From Planococcus sp. PAMC 21323 (lineage in GTDB: Bacteria > Bacillota > Bacilli > Bacillales_A > Planococcaceae): a DNA stretch of 64,000 nt. Positions 1 to 9,561 of the stretch are shown here, piece by piece. The stretch is from contig NZ_CP009129.1 of assembly GCF_000785555.1 (NCBI RefSeq), forward strand, positions 2,914,001-2,978,000, in the 5' to 3' direction. Positions within the stretch are counted from its first letter, which is position 1, and each line of letters begins with the position of its first letter. Position numbers and translations under genes: made by a program. Below the pieces are notes generated by a model. That model made no database searches and was not told the origin of the DNA. It saw nothing but the letters and a program-made list of their open reading frames with translations.

Positions 1-1716
1 GATTGAATAATCAACTGATGGTGAACTTTTTGTTTCATTTATGTCAATCTCTTCATTTTTTTCATACTCTTTGTTTCTTTTTTGACTATCAGTCAAGTGA
101 CTATTGAATCTTTGTTTTTCTTTTATATTATTATATACTTTTTTTAATACACTCTCATTTAGTCTAAGCAAAATATATAAATCTTCTCCATCAATACAAT
201 TCTCCGGAAAATTATTTTTTATACCTTCTAATAACTCTTGCATACTTAATTTTAGTTCATAAGCTAAATTTTGAAGAGAAATTTTTTCTATTATACCTAT
301 TTCAATCAATTCTTGAAAAAGTTCTTGATACTCTTCACTACTCATTTGATAAGGAAATGCTATCTTACATAAGGAACTAAGATTTACATCATCTATATAA
401 AAAACGGATTTATCTTTACTTTCTAAATAGAAATTTTCTTTCTCTTCCAAAATATATCTTAAAATTTCTTCATAATAACCTTTAAGTTTATTATCAATAA
501 GATACTCATTTATCGGCTTATAAATTTCTTCAAAGAACTCCGATTTAATTCTATTTAAATTATAATTAACTCGCTCTTTAGTATTCCTTTTCGCTTTCTT
601 TTCTTCTACACGGTTATTTCTTTCATGTTTTTCTTCAACCTGGACTTCTATGTTTTCTTTTTCTGTAATATTTTCTGCATCATTATAAATGGTACTAACT
701 TTTTCTTTTTCAGCATTTTTTTGTGCAGTGCTATCTACTATTTTTTCATAGTCCGATTTGGAACTAATTAACGACAAGCTACCAACACCAGGCAATACAT
801 ACAAATCTGGTTTCCTTTTTAGTTCCCTTTCTTCTATAAATCTTAATAATTTATTGTCTATTTGATTAAAGCTTATTTTTTCAATTAAACCAACTTTGAT
901 TAAATAATCTATTTTTTCGATATAAAAATATTCATCTTTTAAAGGATGCATTCTTTTGAATTTGATTTTTAGTTGATCAAATCTCCATAGAAACGCTGGT
1001 CTTCCAATATTTATGCTAAGATCTATCTCTTTATGCAATCTACATTGTGAAACTAATAATGAAAAAGTATAAATTAATTCAGTGTCATTAAGCACTTCAT
1101 CCAATTCATTATTTTTATTTAGCTCTTTCATTTTTTTCAACTCATCATCTAGACAAGTTAATAGTTCAAAAAATTCTTCTTTATTATTCAATTGATTTTG
1201 AACTGGTATCGTATTTACTTCTACTATGTCTTCTTTAAGTTTTTCGTCCATTATACAATCATTCTTCACACTCTTTATTTTTAACGCTAAATTATTTAAT
1301 ACTTGTTCGTCTAATTTAAGTATAATTATGAAATTATTCTGCACATTCTCTTTTCGTGTCAAACTCCAATACTCGAGATTATTACTTCTTAAATATTCAT
1401 TTTCTAAGTCTACATAAGAAACTCTCTTAAATAAATCTAATTCAATAAATTGCGACACTAAATTTTGGTGTCGACTATCTAGTACATTTAGATTTATTTT
1501 AACAACTGAATTTTTTTTATAACTGAAAAACGCATTCTGAGGAAATCCAGAAATTTTTTGCAGAATTTCTTCATAGGATCTTTTTAGATTCTTCGCAATT
1601 AGATATTCATTCAAATCTTTAAATATCTCTTTAAATTCTTCTGAATCAATTAAATTAAGATTAAATTTCATAACTTGATTTGCCTCTTCAACGATGCAAT
1701 CTTTTTTTCTTCCCAT
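1..1716 (-). CDS. Uncharacterised PT-island protein with internal duplication (partial, C-terminus beyond window)
   Basis: An open frame runs from an ATG at 1716 to the left edge without a stop, giving 572 codons. AGGAGGT at 1722-1728 sets the start. I do not recognise the family. The protein is acidic and lysine-rich, with no signal peptide or membrane segment. Two regions look alike: residues about 25-147 and about 392-530 share F-E-I-x-K-x-x-NEYLI, YEEIL, an 'xIExxxxxKxxS' stretch and a closing LxLxExVLxxxxxxIK. Between them lies a charged linker. It is the last gene after sspD, on the same strand with a 131-bp gap, so it may be an effector or accessory of the phosphorothioation island. 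It does not look like the DUF262 protein SspE. Function unknown. Confidence 0.8.
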   Translation of the reverse strand, partial: MGRKKDCIVEEANQVMKFNLNLIDSEEFKEIFKDLNEYLIAKNLKRSYEEILQKISGFPQNAFFSYKKNSVVKINLNVLDSRHQNLVSQFIELDLFKRVSYVDLENEYLRSNNLEYWSLTRKENVQNNFIIILKLDEQVLNNLALKIKSVKNDCIMDEKLKEDIVEVNTIPVQNQLNNKEEFFELLTCLDDELKKMKELNKNNELDEVLNDTELIYTFSLLVSQCRLHKEIDLSINIGRPAFLWRFDQLKIKFKRMHPLKDEYFYIEKIDYLIKVGLIEKISFNQIDNKLLRFIEERELKRKPDLYVLPGVGSLSLISSKSDYEKIVDSTAQKNAEKEKVSTIYNDAENITEKENIEVQVEEKHERNNRVEEKKAKRNTKERVNYNLNRIKSEFFEEIYKPINEYLIDNKLKGYYEEILRYILEEKENFYLESKDKSVFYIDDVNLSSLCKIAFPYQMSSEEYQELFQELIEIGIIEKISLQNLAYELKLSMQELLEGIKNNFPENCIDGEDLYILLRLNESVLKKVYNNIKEKQRFNSHLTDSQKRNKEYEKNEEIDINETKSSPSVDYSI

Positions 1717-1779
1717 AGAAACTACCTCCTTAATATAACATTTTTTCCTTTTGGAAACTTTTGATATTTTATAAATTTA

Positions 1780-1819
1780 TAGCCGCACTATGTAATTAAA
1801 AACTACAATAATGCGGCTA
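1780..1819 (-). terminator. Hairpin between sspD and the downstream 572+ aa gene
   Basis: An 8-bp perfect inverted repeat, TAGCCGCA / TGCGGCTA, flanks a 24-nt AT-rich loop. It starts about 29 bp downstream of the sspD stop. The sequence after it on the minus strand is AT-rich but not a clean T-run, so it may be a leaky terminator or an mRNA-stabilising stem rather than a strict stop. Confidence 0.45.
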
Positions 1820-1847
1820 ATACAAATTGACGGGAATAATGTTTTAT

Positions 1848-2648
1848 TTAAGAAAATGAACAGACACACGGAACAGTTTCATCAGGAATTTTCAAGAAAT
1901 TCTCAACGCCTTCACGATCCATACGTTCACGGTATTCACGCAAAGTATACGGTCCGCCATCTTTTTTCAAGATAGAGACGTTTTTCTCGAAATCTTTTCT
2001 GAAGTTCTCTTCCATTTCTTCTTGTAATGCGTAACGTTCTGGCCATACGTTATAAAGTTGTGCGTAGTGCTGGAATCCTCCACGTACACAACGTCCACCA
2101 CAGTTAGCATGAGAGAATCCCATAGCATACATTCGTGGTAGCTTAATACCCCATTCTTCTTCAATTATTGATTTAACATCGATATCTTCTCTAAAGGTTT
2201 CAATCATTGGAAATCTAGTTTCAATAGGCTCTAGAGGACGATGTGAATAAAACTCTCTTAAATTATCAGACCGATGTGTTTCATGTGGTCCTATACCAAA
2301 ATAAAGTACTGGTTCTAAATTGTGAACGTCCCTTAATTCTTCAAGAAAAACAATCGTTTGTTGAACTTTTAACTCTTCTGAGCACTTCGCTAATCGAGAA
2401 TTACCAAGAAAACGATAATCATAAAATACTTCTTCAGGAGTTCTACCATCAACTCTTTCAGTGATTTCAACCCCAATATAATCTGCAACTTCATACATGA
2501 AGCGATAATTGTCTTCATCTTCCCAAAGGGTGTTTGTAAAGAACAATATACAGTTCTCTTTCCCATGAGCTTGCACCATTTGATAAGCGACATAAGCGCT
2601 AGAAGCACCACCACTATACATAGCTACATGCACTTTTTTTCTTTCCAC
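1848..2648 (-). CDS. sspD: PAPS-reductase-like sulfurtransferase of a DNA phosphorothioation system (SspD-like)
   Basis: The 266-aa protein begins with a PP-loop SGGASS at residues 12-17, as in the phosphoadenosine phosphosulfate reductase / DndC / SspD superfamily, which adenylates the DNA backbone before sulfur insertion. Cysteines include the NCGGRC motif near residue 180 and a C-terminal CVC. The start is GTG at 2648 with AGGAGG at 2656-2661. It lies 14 bp after sspC in the order sspB-sspC-sspD, the known arrangement of the Ssp modification module. It is shorter than typical DndC (about 500 aa), which favours the Ssp type. The assignment rests on the motif plus neighbours. A stand-alone PAPS-reductase-like enzyme is the alternative. 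Confidence 0.8.
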   Translation of the reverse strand: MERKKVHVAMYSGGASSAYVAYQMVQAHGKENCILFFTNTLWEDEDNYRFMYEVADYIGVEITERVDGRTPEEVFYDYRFLGNSRLAKCSEELKVQQTIVFLEELRDVHNLEPVLYFGIGPHETHRSDNLREFYSHRPLEPIETRFPMIETFREDIDVKSIIEEEWGIKLPRMYAMGFSHANCGGRCVRGGFQHYAQLYNVWPERYALQEEMEENFRKDFEKNVSILKKDGGPYTLREYRERMDREGVENFLKIPDETVPCVCSFS

Positions 2649-2662
2649 TTTAACTCCTCCTA

Positions 2663-5600
2663 CTACTCTATATACTCTTCAAGCAACTTGAAGATAAGAT
2701 ATTCAATTTCCTCTCTAGGAACGCTTCTTCCGGCATTGTTTATTATGCGATTTACATTCTCGTAAACTGTATTGGCTTTATTGGACAACTCTACTTTTTT
2801 TACAGATTTTTGTAAATTCCCATAACCTAATACAATCATATCACTATTATCGGAAGATATACCCAAGTCCCTATAATCATTTTGCATCTGTTGTTCAAAT
2901 AAATCAAATGTTGTGTCTGACCAGTTTTCTAGTTCTACGCCTGTATATTTATTTGCAAACTTTCGAGTGAAATCATTAATCTCTGTATCTATAGACTTAA
3001 GCAATCGATTTCGCTTACCTAATTCTACAGAAAAACTTTTGCGTTCTTTTTCTAGTCCTTCAAATGAGTTTACACGGAAAGTTTCAAACACTTTTTCAAG
3101 CAGCTTCGTTTCAAACTGAGCAGAGTGTTCCTCTAGCTCAGTTTTCATTTCCATTAATACATCTATTCCAGAAAATTTCTCTTTCAGCATTTCCAAACTA
3201 ACAATCGGACTAACTTCAATTTTTCTAACTATATTTTTAAAGTCTAATAAACTTGCATTCATTTTGTTAGTAGTTTGGGTATGGCGTGGTAATTGCCTTA
3301 ACCAGTTCAATATGCCACTACTTGCTCTAATCACGACCGTTTGTTCTTTCACATATTCACTTTCATAGGGAAGAAATAATTTTTCTACACCTCTAACGAA
3401 CTGTAGAAACTCTGGTGAATAGTCATTAAAAACATACTGATATTCTTCTGGTTCGTTGAATATTCCATACAGTTTTTCAGCGTCTATAGCCGCAATATAC
3501 ATATCATTTCTGTAGAACATAAGCTGTTCCCACATATCTCTTAATAAACCTACAAATAATACTGGAATTAACGGCTTACGAATACCGAAAGGAGGTAAAG
3601 TGAAAATATTTTCGAGCTCACTGATAGAACCTTTTTTATTATTTTTCAAAAAACCGATTAGTGTTTCTCTAAGTTTTTTATAGGGTTCATAAGTTAATCG
3701 ATCTAAACGACTAACATCAAGACTATTATTTTTAAATACTGTGGCGTACACTAAATAATCTGGCCCTTGACCTTCTATCCCCAGTCTTTCAAAACTTGGA
3801 TTTTTGATAACGTTATTTAATACTTTATAGATAGCTTTTGTCTGCATTCCATTTAAGTTCCTTCTATTTATGGAATCATTTCTAATTTCAGGAGTATCCG
3901 GATACATTTCACTCATTATTTCACTTATCTTATTTTCTAAATGCACCTGATGACTTACAGTGACTTGCGTACCTTCATAAATCCATATTATATTTTCTTG
4001 AAAGTCCTCAAAGGCCTTAAGAAATTCTCTAATTCCAAATTGAGTTTCTGCTATCAGCACGTTCACTTCTTCTTCTAACCGACTATATTCAGATAGAAGA
4101 TTTTTATTTGAGTATATAGACTGCAAACCTATTAGTTTGTCTATATACGTCCGAATAGACTTAAAATCTCTATTTGTAATAGAGAAAATTAAGCGCTTAT
4201 CTTTAATAGAAGATATTGCAGAGATAGATTTTGCATAAGAAATTTCATCATTAGGAATTACGTAGTATATATAACCATCTGCATCAAATTCTATTTCCTC
4301 TAAAAAACTAGCTTTCAGTAATTGCTCTGAAGTTATGATATTCACTTGCATAAACCTGGTTATATTTAACTCATCATTATAATCTGTAGCAAGATAAAAT
4401 TTCTTTTCGAGAATTTCCTTTAAAGTATCTAATCGAACTTCATTATTTAATTTCAGTTCAGCCCTTTCTTCATTAAGCAATTCATCAACTAAAACGGAGC
4501 TTCCTTCATTTAACTCCCATTGCCCAAGAATTCTATTAAAGCGCAACATTTTCTGGTCAACTAATTTTTTTAAATTTGAATTTAATTCAGCTAATGTTTG
4601 TCCCGTCCCAAAGATTAGTAATTCCTCGTTTAGTTTTAATACATTAGTGGCACCCGACAAGTCCCATAGAGTAATTATTTTTAGTAAATTTATTTGTCCT
4701 TCATTCTGCTTAGTTGTCTTTATTTTATTAGTAACTTTAGCGAAAGTTTTTAAAGACGAGAAGTTTTCATTTCCTAGAAATTCACTCATTGAATTTTTAA
4801 AAAAATAATCAAAAAGCATATGAGGATAATACATTCCTTCTGTGTGCTTCGTCACAAAATTAGTCAATCCACCTGTTTCTTCACTCTCAAGAAATGTGAA
4901 TAACGTTCGCTCATTTTGCCCGAAAACACTAGATAGCCTTGGAAGTAAAAATAAAGCTAACGGATGTAAAGGATAGGACCCCTCTACAATCATCTTTTCA
5001 ATTTCTTGATGATTCAGTTCGCTAAATAAATTGTATTTTTTTAATATCCATTTGGAATCTGCTGATTCAAGGTTAAGCAACATTAACTCTTTTTGCATAT
5101 TTTTTGTGTATTCTTGAGCTATACGGTAAAAAGTAGCTTTATCACTCTCTACAAAATATGTTTTGAACCGCTTTTCAATCCTTTGGAATTCCGCCTTAAA
5201 TTCTTCATTATGTCCTAACATATATTGCGACATATTTTTATGCGATATAAGTAATAGTTGTAGAGCATTACCACTCCGTCCCGCTACTTCCGCTAAATCC
5301 TGCACATCCTGCATCGTTTTATAAATTTGTGAGACTTCTAAAGACTGAAGAAAGCGACCAAATTCATCGTAAGCAATAAAAATTTTAATATTCTGTTCTT
5401 TTAACTGTGTAATAATATGTGTAATATTATCTATAAAGTTAGCGTTATAATCTACTTGAAACTTTGCACCTGCACTTAGTGAAGAATATTCCTTAATGAA
5501 CCACTCTATCTCTTCCAAGTTGTTAGTTTGAAGCTCCTTCTTCCACTGTACTAATGTATATTGACGATTTTTAAGTGACTTTTTAAAGGAGTTAAAAGTT

Positions 5601-6094
5601 TTTGGGAATACTAATTCCCAATTCTTCAAAGTACTAAAAACCTCTTCAACTTCTCCAGGAACGTTTAGCTGAAAGCCTGCTTCCTTTACGGACTTTACAA
5701 TAGAATTTATAATCGACTTGCTAAATGGACCTTCATTTCCCGAGAGTACAACTGGAATAAAGAAATCATTAGATTGCTTAGCTGCATTTAGTTTTTCAAA
5801 AACTTCCTGATCTACATCTTTAAACTTATCTATAAGCGCATTAAAATCTTGTGAGTTAATTCTTCGGGAGAAAATATCAGCTACGATAGTCGCTGCCAAT
5901 GATTTGCCACTCCCATAAGGTCCTATCATGATATGGGCATTATTTTTTCCGTCTCCTAGAAACCCCCCAATGATACTTTTCAAAAATTCTGCATGAGAGG
6001 GTGTAGGTAAGTAACGTTTAATAAATTCCTTATTACCAATATCAAACTTCAGATTTATACTAGTTGTGAATGTTTTTTTACTTTCAGTAATCAT
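2663..6094 (-). CDS. sspC: Large P-loop ATPase of a DNA phosphorothioation system (SspC-like)
   Basis: 1143 aa. The Walker A motif GPYGSGKS is at residues 58-65, and a Walker B-like strand ending in YDEFGRF is near residue 240. The rest is helical with long charged segments. The ATG at 6094 lies 11 nt inside the end of sspB, so the two are translationally coupled, and sspD follows 14 bp later. In the Ssp systems described from Vibrio and E. coli, SspC is the ATPase acting with nickase SspB and sulfurtransferase SspD to place single-strand phosphorothioates. The size and the flanking DUF4007 and PAPS-reductase genes support the name. A related BrxC/PglY-type ATPase is the alternative, but no pglZ or pglX is present. 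Confidence 0.75.
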   Translation of the reverse strand: MITESKKTFTTSINLKFDIGNKEFIKRYLPTPSHAEFLKSIIGGFLGDGKNNAHIMIGPYGSGKSLAATIVADIFSRRINSQDFNALIDKFKDVDQEVFEKLNAAKQSNDFFIPVVLSGNEGPFSKSIINSIVKSVKEAGFQLNVPGEVEEVFSTLKNWELVFPKTFNSFKKSLKNRQYTLVQWKKELQTNNLEEIEWFIKEYSSLSAGAKFQVDYNANFIDNITHIITQLKEQNIKIFIAYDEFGRFLQSLEVSQIYKTMQDVQDLAEVAGRSGNALQLLLISHKNMSQYMLGHNEEFKAEFQRIEKRFKTYFVESDKATFYRIAQEYTKNMQKELMLLNLESADSKWILKKYNLFSELNHQEIEKMIVEGSYPLHPLALFLLPRLSSVFGQNERTLFTFLESEETGGLTNFVTKHTEGMYYPHMLFDYFFKNSMSEFLGNENFSSLKTFAKVTNKIKTTKQNEGQINLLKIITLWDLSGATNVLKLNEELLIFGTGQTLAELNSNLKKLVDQKMLRFNRILGQWELNEGSSVLVDELLNEERAELKLNNEVRLDTLKEILEKKFYLATDYNDELNITRFMQVNIITSEQLLKASFLEEIEFDADGYIYYVIPNDEISYAKSISAISSIKDKRLIFSITNRDFKSIRTYIDKLIGLQSIYSNKNLLSEYSRLEEEVNVLIAETQFGIREFLKAFEDFQENIIWIYEGTQVTVSHQVHLENKISEIMSEMYPDTPEIRNDSINRRNLNGMQTKAIYKVLNNVIKNPSFERLGIEGQGPDYLVYATVFKNNSLDVSRLDRLTYEPYKKLRETLIGFLKNNKKGSISELENIFTLPPFGIRKPLIPVLFVGLLRDMWEQLMFYRNDMYIAAIDAEKLYGIFNEPEEYQYVFNDYSPEFLQFVRGVEKLFLPYESEYVKEQTVVIRASSGILNWLRQLPRHTQTTNKMNASLLDFKNIVRKIEVSPIVSLEMLKEKFSGIDVLMEMKTELEEHSAQFETKLLEKVFETFRVNSFEGLEKERKSFSVELGKRNRLLKSIDTEINDFTRKFANKYTGVELENWSDTTFDLFEQQMQNDYRDLGISSDNSDMIVLGYGNLQKSVKKVELSNKANTVYENVNRIINNAGRSVPREEIEYLIFKLLEEYIE

Positions 6095-6965
6095 AGTTTT
6101 TTTCTACCTTTCGTTCATACTCGTAGTAAATAAACTCTTCCGGTGAAACTTCCGGCAGACGAACAGTATCCAAATTATTAGTTCTTGTAAAAGTTGCAGG
6201 ATATTCCGGGTGTTCTGTCCACCCACTAATTAAATTTACAATTGTGGATCTCTTCATGTTGTACAGCTTACCTAGCAACTCTTCTTTATGCACCAAATCA
6301 TCTATACTAATAGCACTTAAATTTCTTCCTTGCATATATTTAAGCAAAGTATACCCCACTAACAATAAATTACTTTTATCCATTTGAGCTTCTTTTTTGT
6401 AGATAATTCCATTACGTTCCTCTAATAAATTAAGTTTAAATAACGGACTAAGAATTACTTCCTCAGGATCTGCTGTACTACCTCCACTTGTGTAGAGTTT
6501 AATTAAACAGTCTATATCACGTTTTAAAGAGTTCTCCGAAACGACCCGTTTTTCTCGTTTCTGAACCCAATTAGTAAGCTCTTCTAATACATCTTCTCTA
6601 GTAAAAGCAGTCTCTGTGTATATATTAAAAAACCAATACCAAGTTGTACTAATATCTTTATTAGTCGCTAAAGAATGATGTAGTAAGCCTGCGGTATTAA
6701 AATATTTAATCGCGCGATCCTTCTCTTTAATAAATTTACCTAAGCGAGTTATTTGATGATACTTTTGATTATTATCTCGAAGCTCTTCATATATTTTGGT
6801 AGCTATAGTCCAATATTTTAAGGACTGAACCATATTTTTGCCTAAACCTATTTTTTCAAATGCATCTTTCTCAAAGAAAAAGGATGCATTTCCCTCTATA
6901 CCTTTAATGGCCTTGCTCACCCATCTGTCTCGTAAATAAAAACTTTGATGTTGACTGTAACCCAT
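6084..6965 (-). CDS. sspB: DUF4007-family protein, SspB-like nickase component
   Basis: 293 aa from the ATG at 6965. A longer frame to 6983 exists, but GAAGGGG precedes the inner ATG at good spacing. The N-terminus has the DUF4007 signature: an aromatic 'HQSFYLRDRWVSKAI' opening and GLGKNMV at residues 40-46 followed by 'SLKYW'. DUF4007 is the family of SspB, reported to nick DNA for backbone sulfur insertion. No signal peptide or membrane segment is present. The stop overlaps the sspC start. The preceding gene ends 74 bp upstream behind a hairpin, so sspBCD could be transcribed separately from the restriction-like genes. Confidence 0.8.
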   Translation of the reverse strand: MGYSQHQSFYLRDRWVSKAIKGIEGNASFFFEKDAFEKIGLGKNMVQSLKYWTIATKIYEELRDNNQKYHQITRLGKFIKEKDRAIKYFNTAGLLHHSLATNKDISTTWYWFFNIYTETAFTREDVLEELTNWVQKREKRVVSENSLKRDIDCLIKLYTSGGSTADPEEVILSPLFKLNLLEERNGIIYKKEAQMDKSNLLLVGYTLLKYMQGRNLSAISIDDLVHKEELLGKLYNMKRSTIVNLISGWTEHPEYPATFTRTNNLDTVRLPEVSPEEFIYYEYERKVEKNYDY

Positions 6966-7016
6966 GTATACCCCTTCTTTCATTGGAGGTCTTCTCCAGT
7001 AAAAATTTACTCAAAG

Positions 7017-7039
7017 AAAAAAGACTCAATGTCTTTTTT
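7017..7039 (-). terminator. Small intrinsic terminator between the 172-aa gene and sspBCD
   Basis: AAAAAAGAC / GTCTTTTTT flanks a 5-nt loop immediately after the stop of the 172-aa gene. On the minus strand it reads as an A-tract, short stem, then a T-tract. It may separate the helicase/SMC half of the island from sspBCD. The stem is mostly A-T, so termination is probably partial. Confidence 0.45.
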
Positions 7040-7558
7040 CTATAGTGCATCTATCAATTCATCAGCTGCACCTTCTTCTATTTCTTCGCTTCTACTTTTC
7101 ATAAATTCATAGGAATTTTTCATGAAATCTTCTTTTGTAATTCCTTCTTTAATAATTTTATCATATAAAATTGTAATTCCACCCAATGCATATTCTTTAA
7201 ATAATTCTAAGTTCTTTTGATGTCGATCAGATACGTCACTATTAGCATCATCTCTAAAAGCTCTATTAATCCTTCCTTCTAAGTCTATATTTCCAGAATC
7301 ATCTAGCAGCATAATTAATCGGTATATATAATCTAAATTAGCTTTTTCTTTATTGATTGCTGCTGCAAAAATACTAATACTAGTATCTTTATATTGAGAT
7401 TCTTTATCTCTTACTTCTCTCTTATCAAAGATGAGCCCGATAACTGCACTATTCATAAAAACATCTAAATATCTGTTGAATAACTTGTTTTCAGAATCTC
7501 CTAGCTCTTTTACGTACTGTGCATGTTTGCCATGTAATACAATATCATCTGTAAACAT
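7040..7558 (-). CDS. Uncharacterised 172-aa protein of the PT island
   Basis: The protein is acidic, soluble and mostly helical, with no recognised motif. The ATG at 7558 directly abuts the TAG of the SMC-like ATPase gene (7559-7561), with GAGGTG nearby, so the two are probably co-translated. Its position beside a DndD-like ATPase suggests a small partner comparable in context to DndE or an SspFGH subunit. I cannot show homology to either. The C-terminus is rich in Glu and Ala. Confidence 0.7.
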   Translation of the reverse strand: MFTDDIVLHGKHAQYVKELGDSENKLFNRYLDVFMNSAVIGLIFDKREVRDKESQYKDTSISIFAAAINKEKANLDYIYRLIMLLDDSGNIDLEGRINRAFRDDANSDVSDRHQKNLELFKEYALGGITILYDKIIKEGITKEDFMKNSYEFMKSRSEEIEEGAADELIDAL

Positions 7559-9547
7559 CTAATTATTCACCTCAACTATCTTAGTTAAAACTTCAGATTT
7601 TTTATCAAGGAAATATCTTTTACCAACCTTTTTCCCCATAGCTTTCTCTGCGTAATTCCAATCTTTTGCCATTACTATCAATACCAATTGGCTGGCAACT
7701 TCAGGAAGTACCTTAGATATATTCTCTACATGTCTTTCATCTGCATTTGAAAAAGGTGCATCTAAAATTAATGGATAATCTTCTGAATCTTTTTCACTAG
7801 AATTGGAATCATCTTGTAGCTTTTCTTTCGCCATATCTACTAAGCCCGAGATGAAAGCAAAATTCTTTACTGTTTCCAACCCTTGAGATTCATCAGTTAT
7901 TAAATCCTGATCAGAGCTAGTTGTTATTAACGTTACTTTATACTTTTCATCGACTTTAACTTTGCGTTTACCGTGATATATTTTCGAAAAATATTCATTA
8001 ACTTTTTCTTCCAGTTTAATTCTAATATCACTCTCTCTAACTTTATACCTTTTTTCTACCCATTCTTTAATAGCAGTTGCATAAGCCATATATTCTAAAA
8101 TCTCTTTATTCTTTTCAGAGGTACTAACGTTATTATTGTGAATAGTTTTGTTGCTACTAATTATGTTATCTTGTTCCCAAATTTGTTTTTCAAGGTTCAA
8201 TAATAGGTTTTCAAGTTGACGAATTTTACTTTCTGTGTCAGTAAGATTTTCTTGATACTTTCCTACTGAATCCTTGCCTTCTAACTCAGTTTTTATAGAA
8301 TCTATTTCATCTTCTAGCTCCGCTATTTTCCCCCTTCTTCTCATAGCATTCTTGTAACTGCCTTCTAAATTCGACATGTAGTTTTGGGAGGAACTCAACA
8401 TTAATTCTGTTTTTTCTTTAAAATTCCTTATTATATTACCAATAGATTCAGGCGGTAAAAAATTGATTTCTTCTAATAGATGTTTGTGAGCTACATTTCC
8501 CTCAACTACTTCTGTTCCGCAAACACATTTCCCTCGAACAATAATATCTTTGATAGAATTGGCATTCATATCTTTAATTCCTTTATCGTCGACATCAGCA
8601 TTTTGTAACTCTATCAATGCTTTTTTCATCAAAGGATTTGCAAGATAGATAAATGTATTTGCTTTAAAGTTTTTGAAAAATTGATCGTTCTGCTCAATTA
8701 AAAATCCATTTTCATAACTTAATTCTTTTTGTTTTAAGTCTCGTTCTTTTTGTAGTCTTGCACTTGCCTCTAGGGTTCTTAACTTCTCTTCTAGCTGTCC
8801 TTTGGTCATTAAATAATGTTCCAACTCTTTAGTTTTTTCTTTCTTACGATTAATTATCTCTTCCTTCTTCTCTTCAGCTTCTTGCATTTTCTGAAGAGCT
8901 TCACTCGCTTTATTATTTCCAGTCAAATTTAAACTAGCATAAAATTTCCCTAATAATGTGGTTTTCGAAGATTCTTTACCAATGTGATCGATTGTATGCT
9001 CCAATACGGTGAGTCCTAAAATGCCTTTGACTGCATCTGTGACATCTGATTTTGTTGTGATATTTCCAAATCTTTCTGTATCATAAAGAAAATATGTAGA
9101 CAAATCTGCCGGAAGAATTTCTTCTATTTTCTGTTTTATTTCGTACGACGGAATTTGCTTCATCTGACCATCAGTTTCTTTATAAGACATCTCAACAGTA
9201 TTTATAGTGGCCGGTTTTATTTCACCATTCTTTAACATGTATTTAAGAGTTCTAGAAATTATATAATCTACTCCATGATGACTTAACTCTATAGAGACTT
9301 TAACTTCATCATCTTTCCTTAAGTTTTGCATCTCATATGCAGCTACTGTGTTTATTAGCGCATCTTTGCTTTTAAAGTTTGCTTGTCCGTACAGACACCA
9401 TAGAAATGCCTGTAATAAAGTAGTTTTTCCACTTGTATTATCACCTTGAATTAACGTTATATTTTCATCCTGTGCAGTCGAAAATATTATTTTTTGTATA
9501 CCTTTAAATTGTCTAAAGTTTTTTATTTCAATACTCTTAATAATCAA
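7559..9547 (-). CDS. DndD/SMC-like ATPase with coiled coil
   Basis: 662 aa. The N-terminus is an ABC/SMC head with the Walker A motif GDNTSGKT at residues 35-42. It is followed by a long charged coiled coil, a central CVCG pair near residue 339 resembling a reduced zinc-hook, a second coil, and a C-terminal head with a SQG-type signature (ESQGLETV) and the Walker B LDAPFSNAD near residue 597. This is the layout of DndD and Rad50/SbcC-like proteins. The start is TTG at 9547 after GGGGGT. In PT systems such ATPases belong either to the Dnd modification complex or to the restriction module. Here SspBCD supplies modification, so a restriction or sensing role is more likely (inference). Confidence 0.75.
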   Translation of the reverse strand: MIIKSIEIKNFRQFKGIQKIIFSTAQDENITLIQGDNTSGKTTLLQAFLWCLYGQANFKSKDALINTVAAYEMQNLRKDDEVKVSIELSHHGVDYIISRTLKYMLKNGEIKPATINTVEMSYKETDGQMKQIPSYEIKQKIEEILPADLSTYFLYDTERFGNITTKSDVTDAVKGILGLTVLEHTIDHIGKESSKTTLLGKFYASLNLTGNNKASEALQKMQEAEEKKEEIINRKKEKTKELEHYLMTKGQLEEKLRTLEASARLQKERDLKQKELSYENGFLIEQNDQFFKNFKANTFIYLANPLMKKALIELQNADVDDKGIKDMNANSIKDIIVRGKCVCGTEVVEGNVAHKHLLEEINFLPPESIGNIIRNFKEKTELMLSSSQNYMSNLEGSYKNAMRRRGKIAELEDEIDSIKTELEGKDSVGKYQENLTDTESKIRQLENLLLNLEKQIWEQDNIISSNKTIHNNNVSTSEKNKEILEYMAYATAIKEWVEKRYKVRESDIRIKLEEKVNEYFSKIYHGKRKVKVDEKYKVTLITTSSDQDLITDESQGLETVKNFAFISGLVDMAKEKLQDDSNSSEKDSEDYPLILDAPFSNADERHVENISKVLPEVASQLVLIVMAKDWNYAEKAMGKKVGKRYFLDKKSEVLTKIVEVNN

Positions 9548-9561
9548 CTAGTCTACCCCCT

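Noticed and set aside
1967-2614. Short minus-strand frames overlapping sspD
   Set aside because: Shadow frames of sspD without ribosome sites.
2663-6094. BREX BrxC/PglY assignment
   Set aside because: No pglZ, pglX, brxL or brxA in the island. DUF4007 and PAPS-reductase neighbours fit Ssp better.
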